The notes below the pieces were generated by a model. That model searched no databases and was not told the origin of the DNA. It saw only the letters and a list, made by a program, of their open reading frames with translations. Positions 30,676 to 40,535 of a stretch of 64,000 nucleotides of DNA are shown here, piece after piece. A program made the translations under genes and the position numbers. Source of the DNA: DASQPR01 sp963797605. GTDB lineage: Bacteria; Actinomycetota; Actinomycetes; Mycobacteriales; Micromonosporaceae. Location of the stretch: positions 992,001-1,056,000 of the forward strand of contig CAWCPX010000005.1 of NCBI GenBank assembly GCA_963797605.1, in the 5' to 3' direction. Every line of letters starts with the position of its first letter. Position 1 is the first letter of the stretch.

Positions 30676-31824
30676 CTAGCCGAGCGCTTGTTCCAGGTCC
30701 GCGAGGAGATCATCCACTGTCTCGATGCCGACAGACAAGCGCACCAGGTCGCTGGGCACCTCCAGAGCCGAACCAGCCACGCTGGCATGGGTCATTCGCC
30801 CTGGATGTTCAATCAACGACTCGACACCGCCGAGTGATTCGCCCAAAATGAAGAGCTTTGCCCGATTGCAGATGTCGATCGCGGCGGTTTCACCCCCGAC
30901 CGCGCGGAAACTGACCATGCCACCGAACCGGCGCATCTGCTTGGCCGCCATTTCGTGACCGGGGTGATCCGGCAGGCCGGGGTATTGCACGCTCACCACC
31001 TTCGGGTGGTTCACCAGGTAGGCGGCGACGCGCTCGGCGTTGTCACAGTGCCTGTCCATGCGGACGCCCAGCGTCTTGATGCCCCGCAGCGTCAGCCAGG
31101 CGTCAAACGGTCCGTTGATCGCACCCATCGCGTTCTGGTGGTACGCGAGCGCGGCGCCAAGCTCCTCGTCTTGCACGACGAGCGCGCCGCCCACGACGTC
31201 GGAGTGACCGCCGACATATTTCGTCGTCGAGTGCACGACGACATCGGCCCCGAGCGCGATCGGCTGCTGCAGGTAAGGCGACGCGAACGTGTTGTCCACC
31301 ACGAGAATCGCGCCGCCGTCGTGAGCGACGTTGGCCAGCGTGCTGATGTCGGCGATGTTGAGCAGCGGGTTCGTCGGCGTCTCGATCCACACCATCTTCG
31401 TGGCCGGCGTCATCGCGGCCCGGACCGCGTCGGGGTCGCTGACCGGCGCCGGCGTCCACGTCAGGCCCCAGCGCTCGGCGACCTTCGCGAAGAGCCGGTA
31501 GGTGCCGCCGTAAGCGTCGTTGGGGATCACCACGTGGTCGCCCGGCTTGCACACGGTGCGAATCAGCACGTCTTCGGCGGCCAGACCGCTCGCGAACGCG
31601 AGGCCACGGCGACCCTGCTCCAGCGCGGCCAGGCACTCCTGCAGCGAGTCGCGGGTCGGGTTGGCGGTGCGGCTGTATTCATAGCCCAACCGAGGATCAC
31701 CAACAGCATTTTGCTGGTACGTCGAGGTCAGGAAAATCGGCGGCACCACCGCGCCCGTAAGCGGCTCCGGCTCCTGGCCGGCGTGGATGGCAAGCGTCTC
31801 GAATCCGTGCGGGTGTGAAGTCAC
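30676..31824 (-). CDS. metB: Cystathionine gamma-synthase
   Basis: A 382-residue PLP enzyme of the Cys/Met-metabolism family. Motifs: YEYSRTANPTRDSLQECLA, DAYGGTYRLF, VWIETPTNPLLNI, VVDNTFASPYLQQP and the PLP Lys in VVHSTTKYVGGHSDVVGG; the C-terminus has LGESLGGVESLIEHPGRMTH. It joins O-acetyl- or O-succinylhomoserine with cysteine to give cystathionine. With the cystathionine beta-synthase gene at 37.5-38.8 kb, the window holds enzymes for both directions of transsulfuration. Divergent from a HIT gene with a 34-bp gap. Confidence 0.9.
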   Translation of the reverse strand: MTSHPHGFETLAIHAGQEPEPLTGAVVPPIFLTSTYQQNAVGDPRLGYEYSRTANPTRDSLQECLAALEQGRRGLAFASGLAAEDVLIRTVCKPGDHVVIPNDAYGGTYRLFAKVAERWGLTWTPAPVSDPDAVRAAMTPATKMVWIETPTNPLLNIADISTLANVAHDGGAILVVDNTFASPYLQQPIALGADVVVHSTTKYVGGHSDVVGGALVVQDEELGAALAYHQNAMGAINGPFDAWLTLRGIKTLGVRMDRHCDNAERVAAYLVNHPKVVSVQYPGLPDHPGHEMAAKQMRRFGGMVSFRAVGGETAAIDICNRAKLFILGESLGGVESLIEHPGRMTHASVAGSALEVPSDLVRLSVGIETVDDLLADLEQALG

Positions 31825-31858
31825 CGAGACAGGTTAGCTCCGGCTACTGTCTCACCAT

Positions 31859-32269
31859 GTGACGACCTGCGCGTTTTGCAACATCATCGCCGGCGAAGTG
31901 CCCGCCCAGACGATCGTCGATGCGCCGGACGGCTTGGCGTTCCTGGATTCCCGGCCGCTTTTCCCCGGGCACACGCTGGTGATCCCGAGGGAACACGTCG
32001 AGACACTGACCGATCTACCGGCCGCCCAACTGCCCGGCTACTTCGCACTCGTCCAGCGGATCGCGGGCGCGGTCGAGACCGGAATGGGCGCCGACGGCAC
32101 GTTCGTCGCGATAAACAACAAGGTGTCGCAAAGCGTGCCGCATCTCCACACGCACGTGGTTCCGCGTCGTCGGAAAGACGGACTGCGAGGCTTCTTCTGG
32201 CCGCGGACGAAGTACGAGTCGGACGCCGCTGCCGCCGAGGCTGCCGGCAAGATCCGGGCGGCGTTGTAA
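31859..32269 (+). CDS. HIT family nucleotide-binding protein
   Basis: A 136-residue protein from GTG 31859 (the overlapping ATG is followed at once by TGA). It has the N-terminal CAFCNIIAGEVPA, FPGHTLVIPREHVETLTD, and the histidine triad HLHTHVVPR near residue 97. HIT proteins hydrolyse or transfer nucleotidyl groups from substrates such as AMP-lysine or dinucleotides. Physiological role not determinable here. Confidence 0.9.
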   Translation: MTTCAFCNIIAGEVPAQTIVDAPDGLAFLDSRPLFPGHTLVIPREHVETLTDLPAAQLPGYFALVQRIAGAVETGMGADGTFVAINNKVSQSVPHLHTHVVPRRRKDGLRGFFWPRTKYESDAAAAEAAGKIRAAL

Positions 32270-32398
32270 CAACCCTTACGACCGTTTACTCGTGGAACAC
32301 GACCGCCGGGCACTTGGTTACACCTGGTGAACCTTCCAGAGCGCGGCGGCAGCCCAGCCAGAGCCGTCACCAGCGCCTGGGCAACGACAGGAGTAACC

Positions 32399-33055
32399 GT
32401 GTTTCTTCGCCGTAAAGCACCGGACATGCCGACCGCCGACCAGGCGCTCCCCGGCCGCGCGACCCCACTGACGGTGCCGCCGGTGCACGCCGTGCTCGGC
32501 ACGCCCCAGCAGGGCCCGTGGCCGACCGGTTCCGCGATCGCCGTCTTCGGAATGGGCTGTTTCTGGGGTGCCGAACGCATGTTCTGGAAGCTGCCAGGCG
32601 TCTACTCGACCGCCGTCGGCTACGCGGGCGGTTTCACGACCAACCCGACCTACGAGGAGACGTGCACCGGCATGACCGGGCACACCGAGGTCGTCCAGGT
32701 CGTCTACGACCCGGCCGTGATCTCGTACAACGAGTTGCTCAAGGTGTTCTGGGAGAACCACGACCCGACACAGGGCAACCGGCAGGGCAACGACGTCGGC
32801 ACGCAGTACCGTTCGGCGATCTTCACGACCACGCCCGAGCAGGCGGCAGCCGCTTCCGCGTCGCGAGAGGCGTTCCAGCCGGTGTTGACCTCGAAGCGGT
32901 ACGGCGAGATCACGACCGAGATCGCGCCGCTGACGCAGTTCTTCTACGCGGAGGGCTACCACCAGCAGTATCTGCACAAGAACCCCGGTGGCTACTGCAA
33001 CATCGGCCCCAACGGCATGAGCTGCCCGATCGGCGTCGCGAAGACCGGCGTCTGA
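32399..33055 (+). CDS. msrA: Peptide-methionine (S)-S-oxide reductase
   Basis: GTG 32399 with AGGAG seven bases upstream gives 218 residues. The catalytic GCFWGAE motif is at ~residue 57; GYAGGFTTNPTYEETCTGMT, TEVVQVVYDP, FWENHDPTQGNRQGNDVGTQ and the resolving-Cys C-terminus (GYCNIGPNGMSC) follow. It reduces methionine-S-sulfoxide in oxidised proteins, using thioredoxin or mycothiol systems. The ~45-residue N-terminal extension is usual for actinobacterial MsrA. Confidence 0.94.
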   Translation: MFLRRKAPDMPTADQALPGRATPLTVPPVHAVLGTPQQGPWPTGSAIAVFGMGCFWGAERMFWKLPGVYSTAVGYAGGFTTNPTYEETCTGMTGHTEVVQVVYDPAVISYNELLKVFWENHDPTQGNRQGNDVGTQYRSAIFTTTPEQAAAASASREAFQPVLTSKRYGEITTEIAPLTQFFYAEGYHQQYLHKNPGGYCNIGPNGMSCPIGVAKTGV

Positions 33056-33069
33056 CGTTCTGAGAACGA

Positions 33070-33105
33070 GGCCCGTCCGAGTCCCTTCGGGCGGGCCATT
33101 TTCAT
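33070..33105 (+). terminator. Intrinsic terminator after msrA
   Basis: GGCCCGTCCGA pairs with TCGGGCGGGCC around a six-base loop and is followed by ATTTTCA, a rho-independent terminator directly downstream of msrA. Confidence 0.8.
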
Positions 33106-33161
33106 GATCACGTTTTGCGGAAGGGTTTGTGGGGTCAGCGCACCGCTGACCCTCCCGGATC

Positions 33162-34094
33162 ATGCAAACGCCAACCCTTCCGTCGCTGGACGCGGCGCGC
33201 CATGTCTGGTCCGAGATATGGCATCAAGAGGCGCACAACAGCACCGCGATCGAGGGCAACACGCTGGTCTTGGCCGAGGTCGAACAGTTGCTCGAAGAGG
33301 GCCGAGCTGTCGGAAACAAACCGCTCGCGGAATACACGGAAGTCAAGGGCTACGCGGACACCGCCACATGGGTCTACGGCCAGGCGGCCGGCAGCGACGG
33401 CCAGCAACCGGACGGGATCATCTCTCTCCAAGAGGTTCGAGAGATCCATTACACGGCAATGGAGCCGGTGTGGTCTGTCGCCCCGCACCCACATGCGACC
33501 GACGACGAGGCCCCGGGAAGCTTCCGCCGCCACGAAATCAAAAAGTTTCCCGGTGGCATGACTCCGCCGCCGTGGACTGAAGTCGATCACCTGATGCGCG
33601 ACTGGGTATCCATGGCCGATCGATTGACCTCATCGAGTGAGGCGCCCCTGGCGGAGAGACTGGCCGAATTACACAATCGATTCGAGCGCGTGCACCCCTT
33701 CCTCGACGGAAACGGCCGCACGGGCCGCCTTGCGTTGAACCTGGTTCTGGGCCGGCTTGGCTACCCGCCCGCGATCATCTACAAACGGGATCGCGATAGG
33801 TACCTTCAGGCGATGCGCCGCGCTGACCACGATGAGTTCGGGCCGCTCGGCGAACTGATCGCGCAGAGTGGCACGGCCAATCTCTACCGTTTCGTGGTCC
33901 CGGCTGTCGCGAGCCCGTTCGACCTGGTGCCGCTGTCCGCGCTCCTGAGTCCGTGGAACGACATGACCGAAGACGCGTTGAGAATCGCAGCCTCGCGAGG
34001 GCGTCTCCGAGCCGTTAAGGGCGACGATCAGATCTGGCGTAGCACCAAACAGTGGGTCGCCGATTATCGCGGGTCACGTTACAAGCGTTCCTGA
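33162..34094 (+). CDS. Class II self-inhibited Fic protein with C-terminal HTH-like domain
   Basis: A 310-residue Fic enzyme. The full catalytic motif HPFLDGNGRTGR is at ~residue 179, and an inhibitory helix motif, NSTAIEGNTL (S/T-x-x-x-E-G), at ~26 marks it as class II with built-in autoinhibition. FIDO proteins usually AMPylate protein targets. Residues ~265-305 (ALRIAASRGRLRAV then WRSTKQWVADYRGSR) resemble an excisionase/MerR-type winged helix, suggesting DNA binding or dimerisation. No antitoxin gene is adjacent, as fits the intramolecular inhibition. Confidence 0.88.
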   Translation: MQTPTLPSLDAARHVWSEIWHQEAHNSTAIEGNTLVLAEVEQLLEEGRAVGNKPLAEYTEVKGYADTATWVYGQAAGSDGQQPDGIISLQEVREIHYTAMEPVWSVAPHPHATDDEAPGSFRRHEIKKFPGGMTPPPWTEVDHLMRDWVSMADRLTSSSEAPLAERLAELHNRFERVHPFLDGNGRTGRLALNLVLGRLGYPPAIIYKRDRDRYLQAMRRADHDEFGPLGELIAQSGTANLYRFVVPAVASPFDLVPLSALLSPWNDMTEDALRIAASRGRLRAVKGDDQIWRSTKQWVADYRGSRYKRS

Positions 34095-34115
34095 CGGGCA
34101 ATCGTCCCGCGATGA

Positions 34116-35414
34116 TTACGGTAGCTGGGCGCACGTCAGTACCCCCGTCTGGTACTTGCTCGCCAGCACTTTCCCGGCCGCCGCCCGCACCTTCGCGGCG
34201 AACGACGCCGACTCCCGAGCCTCCGACAACAAAGCGGTCGTGATCGGCTTCGCGTCCGACGTGCGTACGGAGAGCGCCATGTCGCCGCCCGCCGCTACGA
34301 AACGCACCGCCCGCGTGCCGATCGGCACCGACTTCACGGCCGCTGTCGCACCGAGGTCGTCAGAGACGATCACGCCCTGGAACCCGAGTTGCTTGCGGAG
34401 CAGCTCGGTCACGATCGGCTCCGAAAACGCCGCGATCGAATGGCTGTCCAGCTTCGGGTAGGACGCGAGCGAGATCATCACGGCTCCGGAACCGGCCTTG
34501 ATGCCGCTCTCGAACGGGCCGAGGTACGGGTCGTGGGTCGTCGCCACATCGTCGGTCGCGCCCGTGCCGAAGTCGGTGTTCGTATGCACGCGACCGAGGC
34601 CCGGGAAGTGCTTCAACGTCGTGATGATGCCGGTGGACTGGGCCGCCGACACCACGGTGGCGACGTCGGCTCCGACAGCGGCCGGCGTGGAGCCGAACTC
34701 CCGATCCAGCTGACCGATCGGCGGGTTTTGCTTGGCGGTGCCGGGCGGGACGGTGTCCGCGACCGGGGCCAGGTCCATCGTGATGCCGACGGCCGCCAGC
34801 CGTTTCGCCCAGGCGATCGTCTCCGAGCGCAGCGCCGAGGTGCTGAGTTCGCCCTGGCGCACCGCTGAGGAGAATTTCGGGAAGTCCGGGCCGGTCAGCG
34901 TCTGCACCTCGCCGCCCTCCTGATCGAGGGCGATGTGCAGGCGGACGCCGCCGGACGCGGCCGCGGCGCTCTGCAGTGCTTTGATCGAGGCTCGGAGCGA
35001 CGATGCCGACGGCGATCCGCGCCCGGCGAGGAAGATGCCGCCGACGTGGTATTTGCGAACCGCCGCCGCAGCCGATCCCGGATTGTTGACGGGCGTGCCG
35101 AGCAGCACGAGTTGGTCGACCTGCGCTGCGAGCGACATCGTGGAGAGGGTGCTCGACACGCACCCGGCTTCGGTCACGGGCTTCGGCGTCGAGCGCGACG
35201 GGCTAGGCGTCGGCGAAGGGCTGGACGGGAACGGCGACGGAGCGGCGAGGGACGGCAGCGGCACCGCCGACGCACTCGGAGGAGCGACGAACCGGCCCGC
35301 ACCGCGAGAGGTCGTGCACGCGGCCACGAGCGCCACGACGACGATCATCATCGCACCCACGACCACACGCGAAGACCGCCTGTGACCAGGCTTTATCGGC
35401 ACGACGCTGTCCAT
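34116..35414 (-). CDS. GH3-family lipoprotein, LpqI-like
   Basis: ATG 35414 (AAGGA eight bases upstream) gives 432 residues. The N-terminal helix ends in lipobox LVAAC, followed by a Ser/Pro-rich spacer to ~residue 75. GH3 barrel motifs: HIALDQEGGEVQTL, LAPVADTVPPG, KHFPGLGRVHTNTDFG and the nucleophile Asp in VIVSDDLGA. The pattern matches the exported LpqI/NagZ-type glycosidases that trim GlcNAc from cell-wall fragments. It is paralogous to the GH3 gene at 4.6-5.8 kb; both lack the His of the classical KHFPGHG motif. Confidence 0.85.
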   Translation of the reverse strand: MDSVVPIKPGHRRSSRVVVGAMMIVVVALVAACTTSRGAGRFVAPPSASAVPLPSLAAPSPFPSSPSPTPSPSRSTPKPVTEAGCVSSTLSTMSLAAQVDQLVLLGTPVNNPGSAAAAVRKYHVGGIFLAGRGSPSASSLRASIKALQSAAAASGGVRLHIALDQEGGEVQTLTGPDFPKFSSAVRQGELSTSALRSETIAWAKRLAAVGITMDLAPVADTVPPGTAKQNPPIGQLDREFGSTPAAVGADVATVVSAAQSTGIITTLKHFPGLGRVHTNTDFGTGATDDVATTHDPYLGPFESGIKAGSGAVMISLASYPKLDSHSIAAFSEPIVTELLRKQLGFQGVIVSDDLGATAAVKSVPIGTRAVRFVAAGGDMALSVRTSDAKPITTALLSEARESASFAAKVRAAAGKVLASKYQTGVLTCAQLP

Positions 35415-35516
35415 CGCGGAGTCCTTCGCAAAGGGGCGACCGCGGGGGCACGGTCGGTTACCGCGAACTATTCGGCACAACGATCGGGTTGTCCACTCGG
35501 ACGAATCGCCGCTCAT

Positions 35517-35590
35517 CAAGATCCCCAGATCTTGACAGTTACGGGGCCTTCGCCGGGCCGCGAGACCCCTGTAACTGTCAAGATCCGCGG
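35517..35590. repeat. REPIN-like palindromic element, copy 1
   Basis: Two CAAGATC-type boxes begin at 35517 and 35579 (62 bp apart). Between them CTTGACAGTTACGGGG pairs with CCCCTGTAACTGTCAAG, making a long stem. The left box has a variant centre (CCCA) and the right box decays after CCGCGG. Located in the gap upstream of the GH3 gene. Same architecture as three other copies in the window. Confidence 0.75.
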
Positions 35591-35610
35591 AGCAAGAACG
35601 GGACGGCTAC

Positions 35611-35671
35611 CGGGCGGGAGTGCGGCTCCGCAGTTCAACGGGAACCGACTGTGGATTCACACTCCCGCCCG
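35611..35671. repeat. Inverted repeat in 410-bp intergenic region
   Basis: CGGGCGGGAGTG at 35611-35622 is matched exactly by its reverse complement at 35660-35671, with a 37-base loop that itself contains a GCGG-CCGC stem. It may be a terminator or structured RNA. The rest of the gap 35415-35824 holds repeat copy 1 and no coding frame I can support. Confidence 0.45.
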
Positions 35672-35824
35672 CCGTGCTCGTCTGCCGTTAGGTTCACGCC
35701 TGGCCGGAGGCGTGGCCGGCGGAGGCTTAGCCGGCCCCTGTGGCAAACGAGCATTGCGGGACTTGATCGCGATGCTGGCGGGGCGTCACGAGTTCGTCAC
35801 CGCACTGGTGAACGTCTTTCATAT

Positions 35825-36127
35825 CTAGGAGAACGTGCCGCGGTTGTAGCTCGGTTCACGGTGCGAACTCACGGGCGAGCGCCAATTCGGCATGGTGTGC
35901 AGGCTGCGCAGATCGTGTCGGACGGTCCAGACCTCGTTCCACGGTTTGAACGCCGCGATCTCGGCCCGATCCCCGACGCGCCACGAAACACATGGCCACG
36001 AGCGGTCGCAGCCGGCACACAGCATGCTTCCCGGTAGCTGTGCGTGCTGCGCCAGCATCTCCTGCGCGTCGCGCCACAACTGTCGGTCAACAACGTCGAT
36101 TGGATCTTGTCGGTCGGCGTTGACCAA
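35825..36127 (-). CDS. Small cysteine-containing actinobacterial hypothetical protein
   Basis: A 100-residue protein. The central stretch CAGCDRSWPCVSWRVGDRA followed by W-VRHDLR resembles short hypothetical proteins found in Micromonosporaceae and relatives, in which C-x-C-x-WPC motifs precede a basic helix. The three Cys might bind a metal. No function is known. Start ATG 36127 has only a weak ribosome site. Confidence 0.5.
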   Translation of the reverse strand: MVNADRQDPIDVVDRQLWRDAQEMLAQHAQLPGSMLCAGCDRSWPCVSWRVGDRAEIAAFKPWNEVWTVRHDLRSLHTMPNWRSPVSSHREPSYNRGTFS

Positions 36128-36307
36128 GACATCCCTCCATCACATGAGAGTGTTGCCGTCATGGACTCCAACCTCCGACCGCCAACGTAGGCAACCGGCA
36201 ACTTGCAGGATCGGACCATTTGTGCGACCTGCGGCAACGTCTCGACGTTCGCGGAGGGCGAACGATGCGGGGGTATGGCATGCCGCGCCGTCGATGTTTG
36301 CCCTGGT

Positions 36308-37242
36308 ATGGAACCGCAAGCACCCCTCGATGCCTACAGCCAGATCGTGACGAGCGTCGCGGCCCGGCTCCGGCCGTCGGTCGCGTCGCTGACGGTGCGA
36401 GCCCGCGCGGCAACGGCGCCGGGTCCGCGGTCGTCTTCACCGCCGACGGATTCCTCTTGACGAGCGCGCACGTGGTCGCCGGCGCGTCCGGCGGCGAGGC
36501 GAGTTTCAGCGACGGCACCGAGATCGCGTTCGACGTCATCGGCGCCGATCCGCTGGCCGACCTGGCCGTGGTCCGCACTCGGTCGAGAGGTGCGCCGGCC
36601 GCGGCACTCGGTGACGCCGACGCGCTCCAAATCGGCCAGCTCGTCGTCGCTGTCGGCAATCCGCACGGGCTCTCCGGCTCGGTCACGGCCGGCGTCGTCA
36701 GCGGCCTCGGCCGGTCGATCCCGGCCCGCGACGGCCGCCATACCCGCCTGATCGACGACGTGATCCAGACCGACGCCGCGCTGAACCCGGGCAACTCCGG
36801 CGGTGCGCTCGGCGACGCACAGGGCCATGTCGTCGGCATCAACACGGCAGTCGCGGGTTACGGACTCGGCCTGGCCGTGCCGATCAACGCGACGACCCGC
36901 CAGATCATCACCGAACTCACGTCGACCGGCCGCGTGCGCCGCGCGTGGTTGGGCGTCGCCGGCGCGCCGGTGCCGTTGCCACCACCGGTCGCCGCGCGGC
37001 TCGGTCAACGCATGGGCCTGCGGGTGGCCGAGGTGATCCCGGGCAGCCCGGCCGGTGTGGCCGGCATCTACCTGGGCGACATCATCCTGACCGCAGGCGG
37101 CAAGCCGGTCGAGAGCGTGCAGGCGTTGCAGCGGCTCATGCTCGGCCCGGCCATCGGCGCGCGCCTGCCCATCACCGTGATGCGGCGGGACGCGCTGGTC
37201 GACGTGGTGTCAATCCCGACAGAGCTAACCCCAACCCGTTAG
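36308..37242 (+). CDS. HtrA/DegP-like serine protease with PDZ domain (frameshifted)
   Basis: ATG 36308 starts MEPQAPLDAYSQIVTSVAAR then LRPSVASL, and a change of frame near 36410 leads into NGAGSAVVFTADGFLLTSAHVV. The catalytic triad is complete: His in TSAHVV, Asp in ADLAVV, Ser in NPGNSGGAL. A PDZ domain follows from ~residue 220 (GLRVAEVIPGSPAGVAGIYLGDIILT). No signal peptide or membrane anchor is visible, unlike most HtrA proteins, so it may be cytoplasmic or the start is elsewhere. One missing base at the break would restore ~310 residues. Confidence 0.82.
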
Positions 37243-37362
37243 ATCAAGATCATTTCACGGGTACGGCCGGCGCCGGCAAACCCTGGCAACGCCGCGAGTC
37301 GGCGGCTCCGGCCATCACGAAAGGTGCCGAAACCACATTCCCGGCACACCCGCCAAGATCGC

Positions 37363-37440
37363 CAAGATCGCCGGATCTTGCGCGTACGGGGCCTTCAACT
37401 CGCGGGAAGGCCCCGTAACTCGCAAGATCCGCGGATCTTG
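37363..37440. repeat. REPIN-like palindromic element, copy 2 (best conserved)
   Basis: Boxes CAAGATCGCCGGATCTTG (37363-37380) and CAAGATCCGCGGATCTTG (37423-37440), 60 bp apart, flank TACGGGGCCTTC ... GGAAGGCCCCGTA. An extra half box CAAGATCGC lies at 37354. It separates the convergent htrA-like and cystathionine beta-synthase genes, so it may also serve as terminator. Confidence 0.85.
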
Positions 37441-37454
37441 GTGCCGGCGGCGCG

Positions 37455-38821
<1,367 letters not shown>

Positions 38822-38941
38822 GGTGAGGTTGACCTTTCGCAGAAAGCCGGCGGACGTGGGTACGCCGGCCGCGTGAGCATCCCGCGGCGCTGCGGGATCG
38901 ATGTTTAGCGTAACGGGGCACGGCGGGTGCAGGATGGGCGC

Positions 38942-39355
38942 GTGGACTTTGACACCGCGCGCGAGGTCATCCGCGCACAGCACCGTGGCGTTTTCGCCAC
39001 CATGCGGCCCGACGGCACGCCCGCGCTGACCCCCATCACGGTCAACGTCGATGATGCCGGGTACGTGGTCATCAGTAGCCGCGAGACCGCCTACAAGGTG
39101 CGAAACCTGCGCAGAAACCCCAACGCCTACCTCTGCGTCTTTCCGGACAGCTTCTTCGGCGGCACCTGGGTGCAGGTCGACGGCACGGTCGAGATCATCT
39201 CGATGCCGGACGCCCTGGAATTGCTGGTCGACTACTACCGCAGCACGGCCGGCGAGCACCCCGACTGGGCCGAATACCGCGCTGCCATGGTTCGCGATCA
39301 ACGGGTTTTGCTGCGCATGACGATCACGCGGGCCGGACCCGACGCGATGGGATGA
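38942..39355 (+). CDS. PPOX-class F420-dependent oxidoreductase
   Basis: GTG 38942 gives 137 residues. The split barrel shows HRGVFATMRPDGTPALTPIT, a YKVRNLRRNPNAYLCVF segment and GTWVQVDGTVEII, typical of the TIGR03618 F420-binding group. It likely uses F420 (or FMN) to reduce an unknown substrate. Divergent from cbs with ~120 bp of shared promoter region. Confidence 0.82.
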   Translation: MDFDTAREVIRAQHRGVFATMRPDGTPALTPITVNVDDAGYVVISSRETAYKVRNLRRNPNAYLCVFPDSFFGGTWVQVDGTVEIISMPDALELLVDYYRSTAGEHPDWAEYRAAMVRDQRVLLRMTITRAGPDAMG

Positions 39356-39432
39356 GGCTCGCGCAGGATAACTCTGCGTGTGGAGCCGCGAAGGTCACGC
39401 GATTCGACGCATCAACGAGTTAGCCTCGGCGG

Positions 39433-40533
39433 GTGAGTGAGGCTGTCGGGGGACCAACCGGTCACGGATCGATGTCGCGAGCGGCCGGCGATCGGCGTGC
39501 GCGCCGGATCGTGCGCGCCACGGCCTATGGCGGAGGTGGCGTCGGCGCGGTCGGCGTGCTCGCCGCAGGTCTGCTCTACGGGCAGGCCGCGATCGCCCGG
39601 CGCAACATCCCGCTGGCGCAGTCGCCGCCGCCGCGAGCAGACGGCCGTTACGGCACCGACAACCCGGGCCCCGACATCCGGCTCGCGATGATCGGTGACT
39701 CGTCCGCCGCGGGCTACGGGGTCGAGCGCGCTCGCGACACGACCGGAGCGCTCGTGGCCGCCGGCATCTCCGAACGCCTGATGCGCCCGGTCGAGCTCCG
39801 GTGCCACGCGGTTGTCGGAGCCACCTCGGCCGCGCTCGCGCCGCAGGTCTGGCGGGCCGTGGAACACAAGCCCGAATTGGCCGTCATCCTCATCGGGGCC
39901 AACGACGTCACCCATCGCGTACGCGTGTCGACCGCGTCCCGGCATCTCGCCGACGCCGTCGCCGGGCTACGAGCGGCCGGGGCCGAAGTCGTCGTGTGCA
40001 CGTGCCCGGATCTCGGCACCGTCCGCCCGATCCAGCCGCCGCTGCGCTGGCTGGCCCGCCGGTGGAGCCGGGAGCTGGCCGCCGCGCAGACCGTGGCCGC
40101 AGTCGAGGCAGGCGCCCGCACGGTGTCGCTCGGAGACCTGCTCGGCCCACAGTTCGCCTCCGCGCCCGAGCGCATGTTCGGCTCCGACCGCTTCCACCCG
40201 TCCGCGATCGGTTACGCCGCCGCGGCCGGAGCGATCCTGCCCACCGTGATCTCGGCCCTGGCCGAACCGTCCGAGGAACGGGTCACGCTGCGTGCCGGCG
40301 AAGGCGTACGCGGTCTCGCCCAGGCGGCCGCCGAAGCCGCGGTTCGTCCGGGCACGGAGGTCAGCGCGGCCCAGGTCCGTGGCCGCGATCGGGGCCCGGC
40401 CGGCCGCTGGGCACAGCTGCGGCACCGGGTCCGGCAGCTCACTGTCCGTCCCCAGGATCCCGCTACGACGCAATCCGCCGTACCCTTGCCTGAGTCAGGG
40501 CCGTCCGGGGCCCAGCCGACCTCTGCGGGGTGA
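39433..40533 (+). CDS. SGNH/GDSL hydrolase, membrane-anchored (first of a pair)
   Basis: A 366-residue protein from GTG 39433 with an N-terminal hydrophobic segment at ~33-52. SGNH blocks: Ser in AMIGDSSAAGYG, block III GANDVTH, and the Asp-His in DRFHPSAIGY. A ~100-residue Arg/Gln-rich tail follows. Predicted esterase or lipase acting outside the membrane; substrate unknown. It overlaps the start of a second SGNH gene (GTGA junction), indicating an operon and tandem duplication. Confidence 0.87.
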   Translation: MSEAVGGPTGHGSMSRAAGDRRARRIVRATAYGGGGVGAVGVLAAGLLYGQAAIARRNIPLAQSPPPRADGRYGTDNPGPDIRLAMIGDSSAAGYGVERARDTTGALVAAGISERLMRPVELRCHAVVGATSAALAPQVWRAVEHKPELAVILIGANDVTHRVRVSTASRHLADAVAGLRAAGAEVVVCTCPDLGTVRPIQPPLRWLARRWSRELAAAQTVAAVEAGARTVSLGDLLGPQFASAPERMFGSDRFHPSAIGYAAAAGAILPTVISALAEPSEERVTLRAGEGVRGLAQAAAEAAVRPGTEVSAAQVRGRDRGPAGRWAQLRHRVRQLTVRPQDPATTQSAVPLPESGPSGAQPTSAG

Positions 40534-40535
40534 CC

